Origin: Syntrophomonadaceae bacterium
GTDB lineage: Bacteria > Bacillota > Syntrophomonadia > Syntrophomonadales > Syntrophothermaceae
DNA: 11,377 nucleotides
Assembly: GCA_029907055.1 (NCBI GenBank)
Contig: JARYMO010000027.1
Coordinates: forward strand, 1 to 11,377
Direction of reading: 5' to 3'
Positions 6,274-11,377 of the stretch are shown piece by piece; the first letter of the stretch is position 1, and each line of letters starts with the position of its first letter. The notes under the pieces are model-generated. The model did not search any database. It was not told the DNA's origin and saw only the letters and a program-made list of their open reading frames with translations. The position numbers and the translations under genes are program-made.

Positions 6274-7452
6274 TCAGGAGCCGACGACGATGCACATGGC
6301 GTCCCGGCGCATGCTGCGCGGCACCGGACGCAGCGGTCGGCCCACGCGGAACAGCATCTGGATGGTCTCCCCCGGGCCGGCGAACTCCTGGTGGATGGCG
6401 CGGTAGAGGTCGCTCATCTCCGGGTATTCCTGCAGGGCCTGGCTGAGCGGGTGCAGGGCGAAGCCCATGCCCGCGAGGTGCAACTGGGCGCGGGCATACA
6501 GCACGCCCGCCTTGACCTGCAGGGTGCGGCTGTTGCCCCGGCTGCGGATGAGACCGTACATGGGGGTGTGGGCGATGGCCTCGCGGGTGAGCTGCAGGAA
6601 GGACCTGCGGGCGGCGGCAGCGCTGTTGAGCGCCGGCAGCACCGTCATCAGGCCTTGCAGCAGGTACATGGGCAGCCCGGACATGCCCTGCCCTTCCAGC
6701 GAGAAGCCGTAGCGGTAGGCGTTCTTCTGGCGCTCGTTGGCCCGGAACAGCCGCTGGTTGTCCTCGGTGATGCGCGCCAGGTCCCCTTCCACCTGGGCGG
6801 CGGCCAGCGCCAGTGCTCCCAGCCGCTGCACCTCGGAAGGGTCGTGGTAGAGCACCAGTTGCAGCTCGTCCTCGGCGTTGAGGGCCAGCAGCTCCTGCAG
6901 CTGCGCGTGGGTGAGCTGCTCGCGCAGGTAGGGGACCCGCCAGGTGTGGGGAGCGAACAGGTGGCGGTAGAGCGGGTGGCCGGACTCCCCGCTCTCCTCC
7001 AGGGTCACGCGGGCCACCGGCTTCTCCTTCATGTCCGCGGGGTGCCCGGAGGCGTCGTACTCGCCCAGCGGGAACAGGGCGATGGACGCCCGGTACCCCA
7101 GGTGGCGGGCCGCCACGGCGGCGAACTCCAGGAAGGTGCCCTGGCTGAGCGTGGTCTGGCGGGCGTACGGGTCCACCAGCGGGGTGAGGCGGCGGGGGTC
7201 GGCGTGCAGCCAGAAGGTAGCACGGTCCTGCGGGTCCAGTCTGACCGTCCAGGCCTGCATGTTGTGGCTGTTGGGGGCCAGCATGGCGTGAGCGACCACC
7301 CGCGTGCGGGGGTCGCTGAAGCGGGATGCGTAGCGAGGGTCCCAGGGGGCCAGGTAGCGCCTGCGCGCGGGCCATCCTCCTGCCAGCAGCAGGAGCACCA
7401 CCGCCAGCGAGAGCACGGCGACAATCGCCAGCAACCAGAATCCCGGGTGCAT
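6274..7452 (-). CDS. Membrane-anchored Acg/nitroreductase-family protein
   Basis: A 392-residue protein starting at the ATG 7452-7450, with GAAGGGG about 9 bases upstream. Residues 6-24 form a hydrophobic N-terminal anchor (FWLLAIVAVLSLAVVLLLLA). The motif APNSHNMQAW (59-68) corresponds to the FMN-binding SSHNxQPW signature of nitroreductases. The end, with GETIQMLFRVGRP, matches the C-terminal FMN-contact strand. Overall length and spacing resemble the double-domain Acg (Rv2032-like) group, in which flavin may be sequestered rather than used for nitro reduction. The Pro of NTQPW is Ala here. The substrate is unknown. It lies 150 bp downstream of the dynamin-like gene on the same strand, with a possible promoter in the gap. 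Confidence 0.85.
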   Translation of the reverse strand: MHPGFWLLAIVAVLSLAVVLLLLAGGWPARRRYLAPWDPRYASRFSDPRTRVVAHAMLAPNSHNMQAWTVRLDPQDRATFWLHADPRRLTPLVDPYARQTTLSQGTFLEFAAVAARHLGYRASIALFPLGEYDASGHPADMKEKPVARVTLEESGESGHPLYRHLFAPHTWRVPYLREQLTHAQLQELLALNAEDELQLVLYHDPSEVQRLGALALAAAQVEGDLARITEDNQRLFRANERQKNAYRYGFSLEGQGMSGLPMYLLQGLMTVLPALNSAAAARRSFLQLTREAIAHTPMYGLIRSRGNSRTLQVKAGVLYARAQLHLAGMGFALHPLSQALQEYPEMSDLYRAIHQEFAGPGETIQMLFRVGRPLRPVPRSMRRDAMCIVVGS

Positions 7453-7538
7453 GCGACGAACCCCTTCCCTTCTGCGCCGGGGGTCAGTGCCCGCTCGGTC
7501 TGGCGCGGACGCTGCGTGAACGCACGTACCTCACTTCC

Positions 7539-7567
7539 AGTGTGCCACGTGGCAGGCCGTTTGTCAC
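7539..7567 (-). promoter_or_regulatory. Possible promoter with operator-like palindrome
   Basis: On the - strand GTGACA (7567-7562, 5/6 to TTGACA) is followed after 17 bp by CACACT (7544-7539), with TGG before it as an extended -10. The 12-bp perfect palindrome TGCCACGTGGCA (7543-7554) covers the spacer and the start of the -10, a place where a repressor would block transcription. The -10 itself is weak, so both promoter and operator are tentative. It would drive the nitroreductase-like gene with a leader of about 80 nt. Confidence 0.3.
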
Positions 7568-7602
7568 CATGTCGGACGCCGGCATCTGGAGGGGGCGCCG
7601 GG

Positions 7603-9306
7603 CTACCCCGCCGCGCCCTCGCCGACCTCCCCTCCCCCGCCCTGGCCGGAATCCTGCAGTCGGGAAGACAGGGAGCGGATGTCTTCCATGCGGGCCAGGA
7701 TGGCACCGCTGTTCCCGCGCTGCTCGGACAGCAGCAGTTCGATGGTGCGCAGTTCCTCGTTCATGTAGGCCAGCGCCTGCTCCATCAGTGCGTCCATTTC
7801 CTTGTTGATGCGTTCGGTCAGCCCGGAGGTGAGGCGGTGCAGGTTCTTCTCCACCTCGTAGGGGACCTGGCGGGCGAAGTGGCGCTCGAAGAGCGGGCGG
7901 AAGATGAACATGGGGAACAGGAACCACAGCATGTCCAGGTGCGACTCGAAGGAGCGGCTGATGGAAATGTCGGGTTTGCGCAGCTCGCGCAGCGAGATGT
8001 CCCACTCCTCGCCCTTCATCTGCACCCCCAGCACCTGCAGCAGGTTGTGCCCCAGGCGCTCGCGGAACGAGCGCAGGTAGAAGGTGAGGTGCTTGCGCAC
8101 GGCGTTGAGCAGGTCGAAGGACTTGTCCTCCTCGAGCAGGATCTCCTGCAGCTCGGCGGTCAGGACCTCGCGCAACCAGCGCTCATACTGGCGGGTGAGG
8201 CGGTACAGGTTGCCCCGCCAGGTCGGCACGCAGCGCGCAAAGTCCTGCATCACGCGCTCCTCGATGCCCTGGCGGAACTGCTCCAGGTAGGACCTCACCG
8301 CTTCGCGGGTCTTTTCCTTGTAACTGGCGGTGATGAGCTGCAGATCCCGGCGGATGAAGCCGCTGTTGAGGTGCTCGTCCAGGATGGCCTGCTTGAGCTT
8401 TTCCCGTTCTGACTCGGCGCGCGACGAGGCCTGGTATGCGATGTCAAGGTAGGCCAGGCAGCTCTCGGCCAGGGTGGCCACCTTGCGGTCCAGCACGCGC
8501 GAGAAGATCTCCTGGCGGTGGGCGGCCAGCGGCCGCAGCACCTGTTCGCGCACCTGGCGCGCATAGCCGGTGCTGTCGGCGAAGGCCGAGAAGCGCACCA
8601 CCGGGAAGGCGCGGCCGAGGGTGCGCTCTACCACGGTGCGGGTGAAGGACTCGATCTGCGACACCTGGGCCTCGGTGAAGAGGTCAACCTTGGAGATGAC
8701 GATGCACAGCTCGGGGGTGAAGCGATGCACCTCCTGCAGCAGGGAGAGCTCTCCCTCCGAGATGGGGCGCTCAGCGCTGATGAGCAGGATAGCGCCCCCG
8801 GTTTCCGGGAACCAGCTGGTGGTGGTCTCGGTGTTGTGGGCCCACACGCTGCCGATACCGGGGGTGTCAACCAGCCGGAGGTCCTTGATGTCAGCCAGCG
8901 AGGGGACTTCGACGTCGACCAGGAACACGTCCTTCTGGTTCTCGGGGTTGCCCGCCTCCGACACGTAGTCGCCCAGCTCGGCCAGGGTGATGGCCCGCCG
9001 CGAGTCATCATTGAAGACCACGGTTGCCTTCTCGGCCGGCCCATAGGTGACGCGGGTGATGACCGAGGTGACGGGGATACTGCCCACCGGCAGCACCGGC
9101 TGCCCGATGAGGCTGTTGATGAAGGAACTCTTGCCCGCCTTGAACTGTCCCAGCACCGCTACGTCCAGGTAGCGGTTCTGGGCCGCAAAGTTGGAAACGC
9201 TGCGCACCGTGGTGGTCAGCGACTCCAGGCCGAATTCCCTGCAGGTTTCCGTGATACGGTCCAGCAGGAGGGCGTGGAGGTTGGCGGCGTTGGCATCTGG
9301 TCTCAC
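7603..9306 (-). CDS. Bacterial dynamin-like GTPase
   Basis: A 567-residue large GTPase. The GTG start (9306-9304) has AGAGGTG eight bases upstream; a nearby ATG is out of frame and stops at once. G1 is GQFKAGKSS (53-61), the switch I Thr lies in IPVTSV (77-82), G3 is DTPG (147-150), G4 is SKVD (205-208, with Ser where T/N is usual), and a FSAFA stretch (239-243) fits G5. A long helical region follows (about 260-450). A hydrophobic patch DMLWFLFPMFIFRPLF (458-473) is the likely membrane-binding paddle or tip, then another helical stretch. A Gly-rich tail (GQGGGGEVGEGAAG) ends it. Such proteins bend, fuse or guard membranes. It has no second dynamin gene beside it, unlike many bacterial pairs. 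It is divergent from the broken DUF6062 gene. Confidence 0.93.
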   Translation of the reverse strand: MRPDANAANLHALLLDRITETCREFGLESLTTTVRSVSNFAAQNRYLDVAVLGQFKAGKSSFINSLIGQPVLPVGSIPVTSVITRVTYGPAEKATVVFNDDSRRAITLAELGDYVSEAGNPENQKDVFLVDVEVPSLADIKDLRLVDTPGIGSVWAHNTETTTSWFPETGGAILLISAERPISEGELSLLQEVHRFTPELCIVISKVDLFTEAQVSQIESFTRTVVERTLGRAFPVVRFSAFADSTGYARQVREQVLRPLAAHRQEIFSRVLDRKVATLAESCLAYLDIAYQASSRAESEREKLKQAILDEHLNSGFIRRDLQLITASYKEKTREAVRSYLEQFRQGIEERVMQDFARCVPTWRGNLYRLTRQYERWLREVLTAELQEILLEEDKSFDLLNAVRKHLTFYLRSFRERLGHNLLQVLGVQMKGEEWDISLRELRKPDISISRSFESHLDMLWFLFPMFIFRPLFERHFARQVPYEVEKNLHRLTSGLTERINKEMDALMEQALAYMNEELRTIELLLSEQRGNSGAILARMEDIRSLSSRLQDSGQGGGGEVGEGAAG

Positions 9307-9394
9307 CTGTGCATCACCTCTATCATCTCAATTGCCCGCTCAGCGGGTTGTTCGACGGCTGCCACGCGGAGATTGCCGGTCCTGGCGCCTGTTC

Positions 9395-9422
9395 TTCCGG
9401 TTGCGCGCGGATGAGATATACT
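9395..9422 (+). promoter_or_regulatory. Candidate promoter of the DUF6062-type gene
   Basis: TATACT (9417-9422) is a 5/6 -10 match in an AT-rich island. TTCCGG (9395-9400) at 16 bp is a weak -35. Between it and the gene lies a hairpin TGCCGCC (9498-9504) / GGCGGCA (9513-9519), directly before the ribosome-site-like GGGGAGGTG (9522-9530). Confidence 0.4.
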
Positions 9423-9537
9423 ACAACCAGGACGAGCGCAAAGGCGCCCCGGGTGATGGAGTCCACCCAACCGCTGCCGCTGGCAGATGATGACTCCTGC
9501 CGCCGCCGGAGAGGCGGCAACGGGGAGGTGGATTGTC

Positions 9538-10289
9538 CTGGACATCGGCGGTCTCTTGATGCTGGATCTCAGTCGGGCGCTGTCTATGCCCGGCTGTCCG
9601 CTGTGCAACATACGCACTATTTCCTGCCAGCAGTACCTGCGCGCGTTCCTGCAGGAGTATGTCAACTCCCCCCTACCCGCGCCGCCCTGCGCGAGTCCTG
9701 GGGCTTCTGCCGCCAGCACGCCTGGCAGTTGCAGGAGCTGGAAGCGGTCGAATACGGGGACGGCCTCAAACATGCCATCGTCTATGAATGGATGCTGCGA
9801 CTGGTGGCGTCGGCCATCCAGCAGGTCAGGCTCGACCTGTGCGGACCCGGCCAGGGGGCCAGGCGCTGGTGGCGGCGCACACACCGCCGCCCGGAGTCGG
9901 CGCTGACCCGCCGCCAGCAGTGCCCCGCCTGCCTTGCTGCGACACAGTCCGAGCGCTTGTACCTCGCTGCCCTGGTGCAAGGCCTGGGCGACGACACCAT
10001 CAGGTCGGCATACCTGGCCGGTGACGGGCTGTGCCTGCCCCACTTCGCGGCGGCCATGGAGCTGAATGTCACCCGCGAACGCCTCCTGGAGCTGTGCGAG
10101 ATGCAGTTGGCCAGGGTGGCAGCGTTGCGCGAGCAGCTGGCTGCCTACGTCGATAAGCACGACTACCGCAACACCACGCCCTGCACCGCAGCGGAACTGC
10201 GCGCATGGATCGACGCCGTACAGCTCATGGCCGGCAACAGGGACACGGCCTGCACTCCGCCCGAATCCCCCAGGCCCCCTTCCGGGTGA
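9538..10289 (+). pseudogene. DUF6062-type Cys/His protein gene, frameshifted
   Basis: One protein is split over two frames. The first frame gives LDLSRALSMPGCPLCNIRT and ends its coherent part with QEYVNSP. The next frame continues PTRAALRESWGFCRQHAW and runs to the TGA at 10287-10289. Together they show the DUF6062 layout as I know it: CPLC, GFCRQH, CPAC (in RRQQCPACLA), then GLCLPHF, two repeats of CxxC plus CxxxH that probably bind metal. The switch falls in six C at 9668-9673; one more C restores the full frame (about 240 residues). It may be a sequencing error, a recent mutation or -1 slippage. The start is unclear: the best ribosome site (9522-9530) suits a CTG at 9538, while the first normal start is the ATG at 9559. 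The role of the family is unknown to me. Confidence 0.75.
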
Positions 10290-10332
10290 ACGTGCGGCGC
10301 CGGGGCGCCCGCTGCCACTGGTAGCCACTCCC

Positions 10333-10785
10333 TCATGGATGGACCAGGGCGCTGGGCGGGCCGGAAGTTGCCGTGGCATCCGCGGCGCCTTCGCCTGCGG
10401 CCAGGAGCTGCACTGACCGTTCTGCCTGTTGCCACACCACCAGTGCGGGGTGCGCCAGTTGCTCGCGCAGAAACGAGAGCGCACGCGGGCCACCGATGGC
10501 CAGCAGGGCCTGCAGGATGTCCCGCTGCAGGAACAGGTCGTCAGGAGATTGTTCAAAGGCCCTGCACAGGTGCGGTATCGCCTCCGCGTCCCGTCTCATC
10601 CCCAGCAGGTATACCGCGGTGGCACGCACCTCGCGTACCGGGTGGCCCAGGGCCCACACCAGCTTGTCGGCGTACGATTGGTCGTCTGCGCTGGTCAGGG
10701 ATGCTCCGCAGGCGACGCAGTGCGTGCGCCGGTACGGGTTTTCCCCCCTGCAGCGGGGACAGAACCTGGTCAGGACCTCGCCCAT
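10333..10785 (-). CDS. Zinc-ribbon and HEAT-repeat protein under fluoride riboswitch control
   Basis: A 150-residue protein whose ATG has a full AGGAGGTG five bases upstream. Residues 9-26 hold CPRC and CVAC (two CxxC, 10 residues between), a small zinc ribbon. From about residue 40, helices such as SYADKLVWALGHPVREVRA and AVYLLGMRRDAEAIPHLCRA, then ILQALLAIGGPRALSFLREQ, form two or three HEAT/PBS-lyase-like repeats. These are protein-binding scaffolds without catalytic residues. The tail (130-150) is low-complexity. There is no membrane segment, so it is not a fluoride channel or exporter. It is the only gene after the fluoride riboswitch, ends 43 bp from the converging DUF6062 gene, and so forms a one-gene unit. 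Its function is unknown; a regulatory or adaptor role in fluoride stress is an inference. Confidence 0.88.
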   Translation of the reverse strand: MGEVLTRFCPRCRGENPYRRTHCVACGASLTSADDQSYADKLVWALGHPVREVRATAVYLLGMRRDAEAIPHLCRAFEQSPDDLFLQRDILQALLAIGGPRALSFLREQLAHPALVVWQQAERSVQLLAAGEGAADATATSGPPSALVHP

Positions 10786-10852
10786 GGTGGCACCTCCTGC
10801 CTCGCGTTGCCACCCGTCTCCCCCGGGGCGGTCCGTCCCCCGGCGAAGACCA

Positions 10853-10892
10853 CAAAAAAAATACTAGCCCCTATCCTCTCAGATAGGAGCTA
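10853..10892 (-). terminator. Terminator of the fluoride riboswitch
   Basis: On the - strand TAGCTCCTATC (10892-10882) pairs with GATAGGGGCTA (10875-10865) over 11 bp with one G-U, loop TGAGAG, followed by GTA and eight T. The 5' arm contains AGCTCC, the same bases that form the aptamer pseudoknot. Fluoride binding would therefore prevent the hairpin and turn the gene on. About 67 nt separate it from the HEAT-repeat ATG. Confidence 0.9.
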
Positions 10893-10936
10893 TCAGCTGC
10901 AGCGATTCCGCGTAGCGCGAGGTGAGCTCCATCACC
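10882..10936 (-). promoter_or_regulatory. Fluoride riboswitch (crcB motif)
   Basis: The - strand RNA begins GGTGATGGAGCTCACC, where GGTGA and TCACC form the first stem around a loop holding GGAGCT, and ends CTGATAGCTCCTATC. AGCTCC can pair with GGAGCT to form the characteristic pseudoknot. Between them lies a short stem-loop of about 24 nt (GCG-GAAT-CGC inside GCT/AGC). The GATGG and CTGAT-x-GCTCCTA strings, their order, the 55-nt size and the overlap of the second strand with a terminator are those of the crcB/fluoride motif. The switch turns expression on when fluoride is bound. It usually serves fluoride exporters (CrcB/Fluc, CLC-F), which this gene is not. Confidence 0.88.
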
Positions 10937-10963
10937 CGATGTGCGGTTCACCGATCCACCACC

Positions 10964-10991
10964 AGTATACCACACGTGCGCGCACGCGCAA
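10964..10991 (-). promoter_or_regulatory. Promoter of the fluoride riboswitch and HEAT gene
   Basis: On the - strand TATACT (10969-10964) with TGG before it is an extended -10 of the same form as at the cobalamin riboswitch. TTGCGC (10991-10986) lies 16 bp upstream. The start would be near 10957, about 20 nt before the aptamer. Confidence 0.65.
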
Positions 10992-11243
10992 CGGGACCGG
11001 GGCCTGTCTGCGGTCTCCGCGCGCTCTTTTCCCCTGCCGCGCGGCGTGGGCATCCCGGTCTTAGTTTCCTGAATCCCACCCTCCTGCCCATGGCGCAGGG
11101 CGGGAGTGAAGTGCATGCACCGCCGCCCCCCACGAGACTGGGAACGCGGGCGCCGCCTGTGCCTTCCCTCGGCCGGCCGCACCCTTCGCCATCCCCACGC
11201 ATCGTGTCCCCCGCCCTCCTTTCCCGCTGCCGGTGGCGGGGGG

Positions 11244-11377
11244 TCAGGGGTGCGGACGGATATGCAGGCTGCCCGCCGCAAGATGCACATCGAGATCGAT
11301 CCTGGACCCTGCCTGGTGGTAGCCGGGCGAGAGGTAGCGTCCGTCCTCGCGTTCCCACCCAAGCCCTCCCAGGTTCG
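11244..11377 (-). CDS. C-terminus of a LiaF/toast-rack-like protein (partial)
   Basis: A frame enters from the right edge and ends at the TGA 11246-11244, giving 43 residues here (first complete codon 11375-11373). It reads GLGWEREDGRYLSPGYHQAG, followed by the beta-rich RIDLDVHLAAGSLHIRPHP. Alternating hydrophobic strands and a GSLHI turn near the end are what I expect of the C-terminal beta-helix of LiaF, DUF4097 or toast-rack domain proteins linked to envelope-stress sensing. Only the last strands are visible, so the assignment is tentative. The 250 bp between its end and the riboswitch promoter hold no recognisable gene and no clear terminator. Confidence 0.55.
   Translation of the reverse strand, partial: NLGGLGWEREDGRYLSPGYHQAGSRIDLDVHLAAGSLHIRPHP

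Noticed and set aside
6223..8412. 729-codon open frame on the + strand
   Set aside because: It lies antisense to the nitroreductase-like and dynamin-like genes, which have clear motifs and ribosome sites. Its translation is Gln/His/Val-rich without domains, a mirror of GC-rich coding on the other strand.
10871..11362. 163-codon open frame on the - strand
   Set aside because: It covers the fluoride riboswitch and its promoter and is in a different frame from the coherent protein ending at 11244.

Overview
The window is 11.4 kb of GC-rich bacterial chromosome. Strong Shine-Dalgarno sites (AGGAGG-type), GTG starts, extended -10 promoters, intrinsic terminators with U-tracts, and a dif site very close to that of Bacillus subtilis point to a high-GC member of the Bacillota (for example a Limnochordia-, Symbiobacterium- or Thermaerobacter-like lineage). 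The phylum is an inference and no species can be named. The dif site at 5249-5276 places the window at the replication terminus. Most genes left of it run on the + strand and most genes right of it on the - strand, as expected where two forks converge.

Left arm (1-4261): the 5' end of a membrane-anchored protein, probably a metallophosphoesterase, reads off the left edge. It diverges from a complete P2-type cation-pumping ATPase (697-3435) that has a long leader. A possible 42-codon small ORF and a GNAT acetyltransferase (3794-4261) follow.

Terminus block (4262-5495): a full adenosylcobalamin-type riboswitch (4408-4590) with its own promoter and intrinsic terminator is followed by no recognisable gene. 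Then come about 700 bp of gene-free, hairpin-rich DNA holding the dif site, closed by a bidirectional terminator.

Right arm (5496-11377): on the - strand are a MaoC-like hotdog protein lacking the usual catalytic Asp, a membrane-anchored Acg/nitroreductase-family protein, and a bacterial dynamin-like GTPase. A + strand DUF6062-type Cys/His protein gene follows, broken by a one-base shift in a run of six C. Next is a small zinc-ribbon/HEAT-repeat gene, then the 3' end of a LiaF/toast-rack-like protein at the right edge. The HEAT-repeat gene sits directly behind a fluoride riboswitch whose terminator overlaps the aptamer pseudoknot, so a gene that is not an obvious fluoride exporter appears to be fluoride-induced.

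The genes do not form one pathway. The most notable content is regulatory: a fluoride switch on an uncharacterised HEAT protein, an orphan B12 switch pointing into gene-free DNA, and the dif site next to it.
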